From contig CP079215.1 of NCBI GenBank assembly GCA_019316985.1, forward strand, positions 682,001 through 746,000: DNA of 64,000 bases, read 5' to 3'. This document shows, piece after piece, positions 41,759 through 51,952 of this stretch (within the stretch, counting starts at the first letter, position 1; each line of letters opens with the position of its first letter). The notes under the pieces were generated by a model. That model did no database searches, was not told where the DNA came from, and was given only the letters and a program-made list of their open reading frames with translations. This DNA is from Paraniabella defluvii (GTDB taxonomy: Bacteria > Bacteroidota > Bacteroidia > Chitinophagales > Chitinophagaceae). The translations under genes were made by a program, and so were the position numbers.

Positions 41759-44700
41759 TTACAAGCCAGCGATTAGTTCCAGTTCGATAGCTGTTTGATT
41801 ATATTGATTAAGTAGTTCTATATATTGTTTACGTACGTCTACAGCGTTATTGATGGACTGAGAAAGCTGGTAGTAATCCAGCTCGCCTGCTTCAAATGCC
41901 CGTTGAGAAGTAGTGATGAGAAGATTAGCTTGTGGAATAGCTGTATTCCTGTAAAAGTCAATTTGGATTTGCAGACGCCTTAAGTCGGAAAGCAACGTTG
42001 AACCACGTTGGAACAAACCGAAATAGAAAGCATCCACCTGTGCCTCTTGAATCTGCTGGTTGATTTCTGCTGCTCTAATCCTTGCTCTTTGCGGTTTAGA
42101 AAAAGCGGAATACTAATTCCAGCCTCTATTCCCTGAAAGCGTTTGCCCACACCATAATATTTGGAGACGCCGTCTTTTTCATGAGTGCCTACAAGCGATT
42201 GATTAAAATACCCAATACTGAAGTCGGGCAACAGTTTACTTTTTTTCAACACGTATTTCTCTGGACGCTACTTCTATTTGGCTTCGCAACGCTTGCAACT
42301 GCGGGTTATTGCCAAGGATAGAACTGTCAAGAGTTACTGCAACCGTTTTTTCCTTCAAAACAGTATCAGCAATGTTTTCGACAGAGCTATCTCTGGTAAA
42401 CTGCCGTATTTGTTGCAAGTGAGTACGAATGTATTCATTGGTTTGTTGCAGTTGTGCAGTGGCTTCCTGCAATCGGGTATTAGCATTATACGTTTCCAGG
42501 ATATTCGTTTCGCCTGTTTTGAACCGAACCTCTGCTGCCCGTAAAATCCGCTCATAAAGCGTTATCAATTCCTGGTTAAGTTTTCTTTGTTCTGTGCGAT
42601 AAAGCAGGTTGTAATAAATACTTTTTACCTGATATGCTATCTGGCTTTGATAAATCCTCGTTTGAAAACGGCTGGCATTAATATTTGCTTCTGCCAATTC
42701 CGACAACCTCTTTAAATAAACAGGATTAGGAATGTTTTGGATAATCGTGATGTTATTATCGTATGGAACAGGGCTGTTATACTGACCATACGTAAGATTA
42801 ATATTCGTTTTCCCAAATCCCGTACAGAACCTTTGAGTGCCTGCTGGTATTGAACACCCAACATTCCCACTCTCGTATTTGGATTTACTGCCAGTGAATT
42901 GCTTATCGCTGTGGGCAAATCAATGGTAGAAAGCGCTGGCGGAGTGGTTACAGGGGTTTGTGCTTGACTTACACCTGCAATGCCCAACGAAAAAGCAACA
43001 TTATTGCCGTGGGAGAGGCAATGCCTCCTGGTTTTTTTTTTTCTTACGTGGTTTTATCTTTTCTACAAAAGAATATAACACAGGCAATACCAGAAGGGTT
43101 AATAACGTGGCAGTAATCAAACCACCAATCACCACTGTTGCCAGAGGCTTTTGAACTTCGCCACCTGCACCGGTTGACAATGCCATCGGCATAAACCCTA
43201 ACGATGCTACGGTAGCAGTCATTAGTACAGGTCGCAAACGGATAGCTGTACCTGTTAGAATTATGCTATTTATATCTCTCATACCATCCCTTTTTAACCG
43301 GTTAAACTCCGTAATCAGCACGATGCCGTTTAATACAGCCACACCAAACAGCGCAATAAAACCAACGCCAGCTGATATACTAAAAGGAAATCCCCGTATC
43401 CAGAGTGCGAATACCCCGCCTATAGCCGACATGGGAATGGCTGTGAAAATGAGCAATGAATATTTCAGCGAACCAAAAGTGAAGTATAACAGTAACAGGA
43501 TTAATCCAAGCGCTACCGGTACCGCCACCGACAATCGCTTGTTCGCTTCTTCCAGGTTTTTAAATTGTCCGCCATAAGTAATAAAATAACCAGTGGGCAA
43601 TTTAATTTTCTGGTCAATCTTTGCCTGAATGTCTTTTACGACAGAAGCAATATCTCTACCCCGAACATTAAAACCTACTATAATTCTCCTTCGGCTTCTT
43701 CCCTTTGTATTTGATTGGGCGCTAACTGATAGCTAACATCGGCTACCTGCTCTAAGGGAACCTGATTACCATTAGATGTAGTAACAAACAATCTTTTACA
43801 TCTTCGATACTTTGCCGTTCCGATTGTTCTAATCGCACCACTAAATCAAACCGCTTCTGACCTTCAAATACAGTTCCGGCAATACCGCCTGCAAAGGCAC
43901 TATTGATAGCACTATTAATATCTTCTACGTTCAACCCGTACTGGGCAATCTTACTGCGGTTTAGTTTAATAGAGATTTGCGGTAAACCTGACACTTGTTC
44001 GATATAAAGATCTTCTGCACCCGGAACTGAAGGAATTAAAGCCCCAATCCTTTTGCCAAATCAGCCAGTTCCTCCAAATCATCGCCGAATATCTTGATAC
44101 CGACATCTTGCCGTACACCGGATATCAATTCATTCGTACGTAATTGTATAGGCTGGGAAAAACCAAAAGTCACTCCTGGAATGGCTTCAAGGGTTTTCTG
44201 CATCTTTTCCACTAATTCCTCTCTTGTGATGGCACTTGTCCATTCTTTTTGGGCTTCAATATAATGGTCAGATCCGTGGCTTCAATAGGCATAGGATCGG
44301 TGGGTATTTCCGATGCTCCTATTTTGCCTACTACTTCTTCTACTTCAGGATAATTTTTCTTTAACAGAGTAGAAGCTTGGGTTACTTTCTCAATGGACTG
44401 CTCCAGAGAGCTACCTACCAGCAGACGCGTTTCGACGGCAAGGTCACCCTCTTCCAATGTCGGAAGAAATTCACCCCCAAAAAGAAAAAAATACAACTAT
44501 GGCGGCTGCCAATAAACCGAAGGCAAGCAACACCACGGTCCTTTTAAACCGCAGGGCACCTTTAATTAGCGGACTATATCCCCGCTGGATACGCTCCATC
44601 ATTTTATCTGAAAAATTCTTTTTGTGCGAAATTTTCTTACTTAAGAATAACGAACTCATCATTGGCACATACGTCAACGATAATATTAAAGCGCCGATGA

Positions 44701-46144
44701 TAGCGAAAGAAACGGTTTCTGCCATTGGACGGAACATCTTTCCTTCAATACCCACCAATGCCAGGATAGGGAAATAAACGATAAGGATAATGATTTGACC
44801 AAAAGCCGCCGAATTCATCATTTGTTTTGCTGAATGAGAGACTTCTGCGTCCATTTCCGGTTGCGTGATTTTCCTTCCTTTCGATGAACAAGGTGGTGCA
44901 TGGTGGCTTCTACGATAATTACCGCCCCATCTACAATCAATCCAAAATCAATCGCACCTAAGCTCATCAGGTTACCAGAAACACCAAACACTTTCATCAA
45001 GGAAATAGCAAAGAGCATTGCAAGCGGAATGACTGATGCTACGATAAGTCCTGAGCGAACATTACCCAGAAAAAGCACTAATACAAAGATTACGATTAAC
45101 GCACCTTCAAGAAGGTTTTTCTTAACTGTATCAACAGCCCTGCCTACAAATTCACTCCGGTCTAAAAATGGCTCAACAGCTACGCCTCGGGTAATGATTT
45201 TTAATTTGCTCCATTTTTGCTTTTACGCTGGCGACTACTTCGTTGGCATTGCTACCCTTTAGCATCATTACAATGCCACCAACCGCTTCTCTGTCATCAC
45301 GGGTAAGAGCGCCGTAGCGTGTAGCAGTTCCAAATCGTACCGTTGCTACGTCGTTTATGGTGATGGGGACACCGGTTTCAGTATTCTTTACAACTATTCT
45401 TCCAATATCATCAAGACTATTAATTAAGCCTTCACTTCGGATAAAGTAGGCATTGGGCTTTTTGTCAATATAAGATCCACCTGTGTTTTGGTTATTTTTT
45501 TCCAGGGCAGAAAAAATATCTGATATGGAAATATTATAACTTCTTAATTTGTCAATGTTTAATGCAACCTCATACTGCTTTAAAAAACCGCCGAAGCTGT
45601 TGACTTCAGCAATTCCAGGAGTGCCTAATAATTGCCTTCGCACAATCCAATCTTGGATAGTTCGTAAGGCAGTGGCATCATATTTCTGCTCGTAACCTGG
45701 CTTAGCGTGAACGACATACTGGTATATTTCTCCAAGCCCTGTAGAAATAGGAGCCATTTCGGGGTTACCGAGACCCGGAGGAATAGAGTTTTTTGCTTCC
45801 GGCAGTCGTTCAGCCACCTGTTGTCTGGCCCAATAAATATCGGCATCATCGTGAAAAACGATGGTAACAACTGAAAGACCGAACCGTGAAATAGACCTCA
45901 CTTCCTGTATCTCAGGAATTGTGGACATGGTTTGTTCTATCGGATAGGAAATAAACTGTTCTATTTCCTGAGTCGCTAATGAAGGGCTAAGGGTAATAAC
46001 CTGTACCTGATTATTCGTTATATCGGGCACAGCATCTATTGGTAAGGTTTTTAAGGACATGACACCCCAAATGATTAAGCCTAGGGTAAAAAGTCCGATT
46101 ACCAATTTATTCTTTACGGAAAAATCAATAATTCTATTTAGCAT
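41759..46144 (-). CDS. czcA: CzcA-TolC fused RND pump, frameshifted
   Basis: About 1461 codons. Residues ~1-1045 form a CzcA-type pump: MLNRIIDFSVKNKLVIGLFT, the TM4 signature AIDFGLIVDGAVIIVEA (DFGxxVDG, Zn/Co/Cd type), GGEFLPTLEEGDLAVETRLL and GGLITATLLTLLVLPVLYSF. After a Lys-rich linker (KPRKKKK) a hydrophobic segment ending GIAGVSQAQ leads into a TolC/CzcC-like outer-membrane factor (STIDLPTAISNSLAVNPNTR, ending QTAIELELIAGL). Fused CusA/CzcA-TolC proteins of this length are known in Bacteroidota. Breaks lie near 45180, 45080, 44830, 44480, 44220-43990, 43740-43600, 43010, 42800, 42710, 42245 and 42030. Confidence 0.87.
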
Positions 46145-46158
46145 CTGTTTAAAGAGGA

Positions 46159-46314
46159 TTAATATCCAGTAACCAAACGATAATATTTAATGATAATGGC
46201 TACGATAGCGCCTATCATTAAAATGGACAGGATGATTATAGAAATATTTCTAAAAGTCCTGAACGGTGGTCGTGGTGAAACTTTTCGTTTCTTTTTACTG
46301 GATTTTGTTGTCAA
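46159..46314 (-). CDS. Small single-TM protein (51 aa)
   Basis: From a TTG at 46314 the frame gives a Lys/Arg-rich head (TTKSSKKKRKVSPRPP) and one membrane helix (NISIIIL SILMIGAIVAIII), ending RLVTGY and TAA. It lies 14 nt upstream of the CzcA-TolC gene. No family was recognised. The clean basic-head-plus-helix design makes it a believable small membrane component of the efflux operon. No ATG is available in frame. Confidence 0.42.
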   Translation of the reverse strand: MTTKSSKKKRKVSPRPPFRTFRNISIIILSILMIGAIVAIIIKYYRLVTGY

Positions 46315-46395
46315 AATCGGCGTAATATGAAAGTGAAACGGGAATTGCCTATTTAGGCAAACAATACATAAGCTGAGATTAGCTTAAAGGAAAGA

Positions 46396-46707
46396 TTACA
46401 CCAATTGGGGCGGTTGCCAGACAGGAAGGGAAATACCTTTAACAGAAGACGAATAGAAGGAGCTATAATTCTTTTTGAACTCAGGCTTTAGAAGAACCAT
46501 TTTTCCTAAAACGTGTGGAATAGGTGTACCTGAGCAGCATGAACAACTGCAAAAAGGAGAGCAGCCATCTTTTTGAGGATGATCCTGCTGATGGGCGGAT
46601 TTGGCTATTTCCTGCTTTACTTTACCCGTAGCCCTAACACCATCTGTACAAGGCATACAGCTTAGCACTAAAACAATAATGGATAATATGAAGGCAGTAA
46701 TTTTCAA
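46396..46707 (-). CDS. DUF6660-type Cys-rich exported protein
   Basis: An intact 103-residue protein with signal MKITAFILSIIVLVLSCMPC, then HQQDHPQKDGCSPFCSCSCC and the C-terminal SLPVWQPPQLV. The SPFCxCxCC core and WQPP end match DUF6660 proteins found with Czc/Cus systems. The start codon is TTG at 46707, and a -7 box TATCTTTGC (minus strand, 46712-46720) ends only 5 nt upstream. The transcript would be leaderless or nearly so, or the true start lies further in. Confidence 0.72.
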   Translation of the reverse strand: MKITAFILSIIVLVLSCMPCTDGVRATGKVKQEIAKSAHQQDHPQKDGCSPFCSCSCCSGTPIPHVLGKMVLLKPEFKKNYSSFYSSSVKGISLPVWQPPQLV

Positions 46708-46920
46708 GACTGCAAAGATAGAAAACTAAAGTTGTAAAAATGAAATTACGATCTATAATATTTGTCATGCAGTTCACCTATACCAAAAATGACAGCAAAT
46801 AATTACCAGTTCAGTAAGTGTACGCGATTGCATGATAAAACTTGGCGCAGCAATCTTAGTTTAAAGTGTGATAATCAAGTATTTAGCAATAGTGATGCTA
46901 AGTTCTTGGTTTAACTCCGA

Positions 46921-47493
46921 CTATAAGCCGAATCGGTGATCTCCTTTGACAAGCCTGTACATTCCCCACCATGCCAAAGGCGCCAATACAACAACACTTA
47001 GCATTCCTGGGAAATAACCATACGGCTCATTTGTCATAAACGGAAAAACGTAATGTGCAAGCTCTGATATTCCCATTGAAGCGAAAAGCGTCCAGACTGC
47101 GTAGTAACCAAGCTCATGTTTCTTTTTAAGCAATAAGGGTAGTATAAGCCAAGCCCCTATGGGTAATACCAACAGTCCAATAATAAGCCCAACGCTAAAT
47201 TCAGGAACCGTTCCGCCTGTTATTTTTGCTGAAACAACCTCGAAGAATTTCATGCGATTCTCTTCCACTTTATGGAGGAATAAAAAGGCAAACAGCGTAA
47301 GCCAATAGGGTATTTTAAGAAATGTCCAGGATGCTCGGGATGGTAATGAAATCCAAAGAATAAAGCCTCCCAAATAACCAATTAAGAAAATAGTCGCATA
47401 TAAAGCTCCAAGATAATAGTATCCGATCACAGGAATAAGAAGAGAGAAAAGAAATGCGATTATTATGTTACTCTGTTCTTTTTGTGTTGTCAT
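46921..47493 (-). CDS. HXXEE-domain membrane protein
   Basis: An intact 190-residue protein with about five membrane segments. LFLHKVEENRMKFFEV carries the HxxEE motif and ISELAHYVFP the second acidic/His site, as in the HXXEE domain (PF13787 type). The His/Glu set in the membrane suggests a metal-dependent activity or metal binding, but no function is established. It is the last minus-strand gene before the mobile-element region. The 46708-46920 spacer shows promoter sequence only. Confidence 0.65.
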   Translation of the reverse strand: MTTQKEQSNIIIAFLFSLLIPVIGYYYLGALYATIFLIGYLGGFILWISLPSRASWTFLKIPYWLTLFAFLFLHKVEENRMKFFEVVSAKITGGTVPEFSVGLIIGLLVLPIGAWLILPLLLKKKHELGYYAVWTLFASMGISELAHYVFPFMTNEPYGYFPGMLSVVVLAPLAWWGMYRLVKGDHRFGL

Positions 47494-47587
47494 AACTGAA
47501 AGGTTTGTCTAAAATTATGAATCTGTTTGTTTATTAAAACTTCATAGGTTGCATTATAGGATCTTCTTAGATGTATCTTCAAAATTG

Positions 47588-47778
47588 TATCTTTGTGGCA
47601 AAATATTCTTGAAGCGTTTTAGCTTTAAGTCCCGCACTGAAACTTAGGAATTTCAATTGGCAATGGGACATAAGTGGAAAACGCTCATGCTACGGCGTGG
47701 GCGCACTTATCGTTGCCGGGTTTCCTAAGACCTCAGTGCGGTGAGCTGTTGCCTGCGCTCTTTTTTGTGCAGGCAACA
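47588..47778 (+). ncRNA. Pseudoknotted structured RNA candidate
   Basis: After a -7 box TATCTTTG (47588-47595) the RNA can fold into one long rod. The pairs are 47632-47640 with 47733-47741 (9 bp, perfect), 47643-47650 with 47722-47729 (8 bp, perfect), 47659-47663 with 47713-47717 (5 bp) and 47670-47676 with 47704-47710 (7 bp, perfect). The cap is CATGC-UACG-GCGTG (47686-47699), a UNCG tetraloop. The 5' segment 47614-47620 (GCGTTTT) pairs perfectly with 47678-47684 inside the rod, making a pseudoknot. A separate 11-bp hairpin (47746-47756 with 47768-47778) follows. A 71-residue gene begins 31 nt downstream. I do not recognise an Rfam family. Confidence 0.66.
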
Positions 47779-47808
47779 GTCAGAGGAAATCACTAAAAGC
47801 AACAGACC

Positions 47809-48024
47809 ATGACTTCAGCCGATCACTACCCGAATTTTGACTACACCGCGGAACAATTATCGAAGTTTCTTGCTGCATGCGACTTTTTTACCATTATGCT
47901 GAAAAACGGTGAAATCATTCATTTTACTCCTAAAGATGTACCAGCATTCACAAAATGGTTGGAGAAAAATAAAATAGCGAATATTAGATCAGAGGACGGA
48001 TGGGTCATAACTAAGAAAACATAA
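47809..48024 (+). CDS. Hypothetical protein (71 aa) after structured RNA
   Basis: An intact frame starting MTSADHYPNFDYTAEQLSKF, with IIHFTPKDVPAFTKWLEKNK, ending EDGWVITKKT. It is a soluble small alpha/beta protein with no metal or nucleic-acid motif, and I do not recognise a family. It is the first gene after the pseudoknotted RNA and is followed after 27 nt by a DUF6843-like gene on the same strand, so the RNA may control both. Confidence 0.6.
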   Translation: MTSADHYPNFDYTAEQLSKFLAACDFFTIMLKNGEIIHFTPKDVPAFTKWLEKNKIANIRSEDGWVITKKT

Positions 48025-48051
48025 GAACTGATACAATATTCCACGGCAACT

Positions 48052-48581
48052 ATGTTTTCCATTCGCCGCCCGGCTACCACTATCCAAAATGCTATGCAAA
48101 AACACCTTACTTATGTAAAGCAGTTTTTTTCATTGAAAGATTCGTACAAAATACCGCTCATTTTGACAGACGTGGTATTGCTGTTTGCCACAGCTATTTT
48201 CATTATGACTTATTGCGAAGAGCGGGCAGATATATACCTGCTACCGAAAGGTTTTAACGGCACTGCTACCGTGTTCTTTAACGAGCCTGCGGGCACACCT
48301 GAAAACCGGAGTGGTGAAAAACGCACCTTTAAAATTCCTGCGTCCGGAACTTTACATACGCAAAGTATTTATAAAAAGAAGTGGAACAACTATTACTATG
48401 TAAAACAAGACGGTAGCTTACGGCAATTGATGTACGGAGACGCACGTATGGCCGGAGGGGTTTCTTATCGCGCAGTGATTTTGACAGTGTATGGGTTCAG
48501 GAAATGAATGTTTCTGAACTCGACACCAATGGTAAAATGGTAACTGTCGCTACTATTATTATTGTAAAACGCAACTATTGA
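48052..48581 (+). CDS. DUF6843-like membrane-anchored protein, frameshifted
   Basis: It starts MFSIRRPATTIQNAMQKHLT, has one membrane segment (PLILTDVVLLFATAIFIMTY), then LLPKGFNGTATVFFNEPAGT, an immunoglobulin-like beta region resembling DUF6843. One T is missing near 48482. Repair continues FDSVWVQEMNVSELDTNG and ends IIIVKRNY, giving ~176 residues. It is likely an anchored periplasmic or surface protein. The function is unknown. Confidence 0.5.
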
Positions 48582-48606
48582 CACCATTTTAAATTGCGAC
48601 ATAAAC

Positions 48607-48660
48607 AAGCCACTTGAAGAATCGGTGTTTATATCTTCATCCATTCTCTCCAAGTGGCTT
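48607..48660. repeat. Inverted repeat between convergent genes
   Basis: AAGCCACTTG (48607-48616) and CAAGTGGCTT (48651-48660) are a perfect 10-bp inverted repeat around a 34-nt loop that can pair further (AAGAAT with ATTCT). It lies between the convergent DUF6843-like and 96-residue genes. A bidirectional terminator is possible, but no strong T run follows on either side. Confidence 0.4.
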
Positions 48661-48677
48661 TCTGACGTTACCCCTGC

Positions 48678-48965
48678 CTATTTGGTACTAAGTGCTTTTA
48701 GTTTTTCACTTAGTTCGGTTAAGCCTGCTTTTGTTAGGTAATCATCAGCAATTACGTGTAATTCCTGCAATGCTTCCTGCGGAATACTTTCCAGCAAAGC
48801 AGACGATTTATCATCATCTTTCGCCATCAACCCACGTTTGACGACACTGTGCAATAACAGTACGTTTTTGCGGGAGATCCTCATGTCAATCTTCACTGTT
48901 TCACTCATGCCAGGGATACTGAGAATAGTATCATATACTTTGGCTACATCACTTGTTGTTAGCAT
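48678..48965 (-). CDS. Hypothetical helical protein (95 aa)
   Basis: From ATG 48965 it reads MLTTSDVAKVYDTILSIPGM and ends LTELSEKLKALSTK. An upstream GTG at 48971 would add two residues. It is all-helical and soluble. It is a conserved type of small protein near the primase/mobilisation block of Bacteroidota elements, but I know no function. It is transcribed opposite to the primase, with 156 nt between their starts for divergent promoters. Confidence 0.55.
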   Translation of the reverse strand: MLTTSDVAKVYDTILSIPGMSETVKIDMRISRKNVLLLHSVVKRGLMAKDDDKSSALLESIPQEALQELHVIADDYLTKAGLTELSEKLKALSTK

Positions 48966-49121
48966 AATCACACGATTTTAATTAAACAATACTCACAGCA
49001 CAAAAGTAAATAACGCTGCCCTCTGCATCCTCATCAAAATATGATGAGGATAGGTGAATCCCATATCGCCTATTTAACTTCGCTTAGAAGAACTGAATGT
49101 GTATTTGATAAATGTGTGGTT

Positions 49122-50021
49122 ATGGATTTCAGTAAGAACCGGCTTTCCGTTAGCGAAGCCAAAGAAATAGATATGGTTCATTTCCTTGCAGGTTTAGGTT
49201 ATGAACCAGCGAAGATCAGGAACAACGACTATTGGTATCACTCTCCTTTACGGGATGAAAAGACACCTTCATTTAAGGTTAACAGGAGGCTAAACCGCTG
49301 GTACGATCACGGTCTTGGCAAAGGTGGCAACCTGGTTGATTTTGCTATCCTCTTTCACGGGTGTACCGTGTCCGAATTACTCCAGAATTTAAGCGGTAAT
49401 TTTTCCTTCAAAAGCCGGTTTCCCAACAATCATTTGCGAGAGAAGAACAGGAGAAGCAGATAAAGATTTTAGGCGATTTTGTTCTGTCTTCCAGCGCCCT
49501 TTTAAGATACCTGCAGCAACGGCGAATACCCGTTGATGTAGCTGACCATTACTGTCGGGAAGTGCGTTACGAACTTAATGGAAAAGTCTATTACGGTATC
49601 GGTTTCAGGAATGATTTGGGAGGCTTTGAAATACGCAATCCTTACTTTAAAGCCAGCAGTTCCCTAAAGGCATTACGAGCTTTGATAACAATGCCGATGA
49701 GGTCATAGTCTTTGAAGGCTTTACCGATTTCCTTTCTTTCAGGGTCGTTCATCAACAAGACCCTGAAGACCGCTTTGATTTTGTAGTGCTGAACTCTGTT
49801 TCCTTCTTTGAAACTGCACGTCCCTTTATGGAAAAACATAAGACTATCAAGCTCTATCTTGACAGGGATACTACCGGACAAAATTGCAGCCGATATGCAC
49901 TTTCCTAACCAGTAAATACAAGGATGAAAGCAGCCTTTATCAAAACCACAAGGACTTCAATGACTGGATGGTGAATTTCGGCAAGCCGCAAAGGAAACAT
50001 CAAAAACAGAAGTTGAAATAA
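49122..50021 (+). CDS. CHC2-type primase with Toprim domain, frameshifted
   Basis: It starts MDFSKNRLSVSEAKEIDMVH. The zinc-finger/CHC2-like part has WYHSPLRDEKTPSFKVNRRL NRWYDHGLGKGGNLVDFAI, followed by a Toprim domain (VIVFEGFTDFLSF, IKLYLDRDTTGQN; the Glu and DxD residues bind metal). Breaks lie near 49430 and 49660; repair gives ~300 residues. It is an element-encoded primase used for complementary-strand synthesis after transfer. It stands upstream of oriT and the mob genes. Confidence 0.82.
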
Positions 50022-50126
50022 AAGACAGCAGAACTATAAGAGCCGCTTTAGCTTCTTAAAAGTGCTTGAGCTTCTTATTTGCTTTAGAGCCTTATCAATG
50101 TCCGAAAGAGGTTCTAAAAGCTGAAA

Positions 50127-50209
50127 GATTGCAACTTTCCGCAATCGGCCAGATGAACGGTTGTTAAACAACCGGATCTGGCTGCCCATCACTCGGAACT
50201 CGTGGGCAG
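50127..50209. other. oriT candidate (three stacked stem-loops)
   Basis: Between primase and mobC there are three inverted repeats in 83 nt: GATTGC/GCAATC (50127-50132 with 50141-50146); CCAGAT..GGTTGTT-A-AACAACC..ATCTGG (50149-50181), a nested pair; and CTGCCCA/TGGGCAG (50182-50188 with 50203-50209). The stacking next to mobC and the relaxase gene is typical of a transfer origin. The nick site cannot be placed from sequence alone. Confidence 0.58.
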
Positions 50210-50257
50210 GGTGTCTGAAAGGTGAAAATGAGTTTGAAAACGTGAAAATGATCAGTG

Positions 50258-50646
50258 ATGAAAGAACAAAATTCAAACAGGACACGCATTATCGGGCTGC
50301 GTCTGACACCCGATGAGTATGCTAAAATTGAAAAGAAGTGGAAGGCTTCTACCTGTCGAAAGCTAAGCGATTATGTACGTCGAAGCCTGTTCGATAAACC
50401 CGTTGTAACAACCTACCGTAACAGCTCACAGGATGACTTAATGGCAGAGCTTACCCGGCTTCGCAGCGAGCTAAATGCAGTAGGAAACAACTTCAATCAA
50501 GCTGTTAAAAAGCTCCATACACTCAGCCAGATCGCTGAATTTAAAAGCTGGTTGATAGCGTATGAAGTGGAGAAAAATATCCTTAGCAATAAGGTAGATG
50601 AGGTCAGAATAAACGTAAAAAAATACTGGAAATATGGTTGCAGTGA
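50258..50646 (+). CDS. mobC: MobC-type relaxosome accessory protein
   Basis: A ribbon-helix-helix-like N-terminus (RTRIIGLRLTPDEYAKIEKK WKASTCRKLSDYVRRSLFDK) is followed by helices with LRSELNAVGNNFNQAVKKLH, the MobC core. The C-terminus is disturbed at an A7 run near 50622. Adding one A gives VKKILEIWLQ and TGA at 50646, overlapping the relaxase ATG by 13 nt; without it the frame runs to 50689. The protein binds oriT and helps the relaxase nick. GTG 50255 and ATG 50258 are both possible starts. Confidence 0.8.
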
Positions 50647-51941
50647 TCAAGCCTGGCCACTCTATGCACCGTATTTTCAACTACAATGAGAACAAAGTTA
50701 AAGAAGGTGTAGCAGAGTGCATCGGAGCAGAAAATTTTCCGCTGAATGCTGATGAAATGAGCCTTAAGATTAAGTTAGGTTATCTGCTGAAAAGGACAGA
50801 ACTGAGAGAGAATGTTAAACGAAACAGCGTACATATTTCCCTCAATTTTGACCCTTCGGAAACACATTTGAGCAAGGAAAAGTTGATGGGAATCGCCAAC
50901 GTCTATATGCAGAAATTAGGCTTTGGAGAGCAGCCTTATCTTGTTTATCAGCACCATGACGCAGGTCACCCGCATATCCACATAGTCACCACTAACATCC
51001 AGCCTAACGGCAATCGTATTGACCTGCATCACCTCGGCATTCGCAAGTCAGAACCTGCAAGAAAAGAGATTGAAAAAATGTTTGGTCTTGTAGTGGCCGA
51101 TGCCCATGCAAGAAAGCAGGCATTCAGGTTAAAACCTATTGATGCAAAGAAGGTACAATACGGGCGTACAGAAACAAAAAGAGCTATCACCAATGTACTC
51201 GATTCGGTATTGTTCAAATATCACTACACCAGTCTGCCGGAGCTAAATGCAGTATTGAAACAGTACAATGTACTGGCGGATCGGGGCAGCGAACATTCAA
51301 GAATTTTTCAAGGTGGAGGATTGGTTTACCGCATATTGGATGAGGATGGAAAGCCGGTAGGCGTACCAATAAAAGCCAGTGACTTTTATAATAAGCCCAC
51401 ACTGAAATTTCTGGAAGAAAAATTTACTCTCAATGATGCCAAACGACAACCATTTAAAAGCCGCGTAAAAAATGAAATAGACAGGTTGTTTATTGGTAAA
51501 ACGCCAACACTGGACGAACTGGTAAATCAACTCGAAAGAAAGGGCATACACGTTGCCTTGCGTCAAAATGATGCCGGGTTGATATATGGCATAACCTACG
51601 TAGATCATCAGACCAAAACTGTCTTCAACGGAAGTGCATTGGGTAAGCAATACAGTGCCAAAGCCATACAGGAACGATGCGGCTTGAAAGAAGTGATGAA
51701 GTCAGAGTTATTACCACAGGTAGCTCAAAAAGCAGGCAAAGCTACACAGCCTACGCAAGTGACCGACCGCGACGTTAAAACGCTTCCCCAGGATCATATG
51801 CCAGCTCCAATTAGCATCCCTGTTGGCAATGCACTGGATGCCTTGATACAACCCGACCAGGTAGCTGATTATATACCCGGTCAGCTAAAGAAAAAAGGCA
51901 AGAAAAGAAAAAGAAACAAGAACATTTCCAATAACCAATAA
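50634..51941 (+). CDS. Relaxase / mobilisation nuclease
   Basis: An intact 435-residue protein. The N-terminal relaxase domain has the candidate Tyr in RIFNYNENKVKEG, then the three-His metal motif YQHHDAGHPHIHIVTTNIQP (HxHxH). The C-terminal ~130 residues are basic and end KKGKKRKRNK. It nicks and covalently binds oriT DNA and leads it through the coupling protein. It is the MobP-like type typical of Bacteroidota mobilisable elements. It overlaps mobC and precedes the coupling protein gene by 11 nt. Confidence 0.9.
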   Translation: MVAVIKPGHSMHRIFNYNENKVKEGVAECIGAENFPLNADEMSLKIKLGYLLKRTELRENVKRNSVHISLNFDPSETHLSKEKLMGIANVYMQKLGFGEQPYLVYQHHDAGHPHIHIVTTNIQPNGNRIDLHHLGIRKSEPARKEIEKMFGLVVADAHARKQAFRLKPIDAKKVQYGRTETKRAITNVLDSVLFKYHYTSLPELNAVLKQYNVLADRGSEHSRIFQGGGLVYRILDEDGKPVGVPIKASDFYNKPTLKFLEEKFTLNDAKRQPFKSRVKNEIDRLFIGKTPTLDELVNQLERKGIHVALRQNDAGLIYGITYVDHQTKTVFNGSALGKQYSAKAIQERCGLKEVMKSELLPQVAQKAGKATQPTQVTDRDVKTLPQDHMPAPISIPVGNALDALIQPDQVADYIPGQLKKKGKKRKRNKNISNNQ

Positions 51942-51952
51942 AACGTAAAACA

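Noticed and set aside
47629..47669. HDV-like ribozyme: GTCCC ... GGCAATGGGAC resembles the P2/J4-2 end of HDV ribozymes
   Set aside because: The segments between lack the nested P1/P3/P4 order, and the GTCCC bases are used better by the long rod stem.
48607..48660. Strong bidirectional Rho-independent terminator
   Set aside because: The stem is perfect, but the loop is long and no T run follows on either strand, so it is listed only as an inverted repeat.
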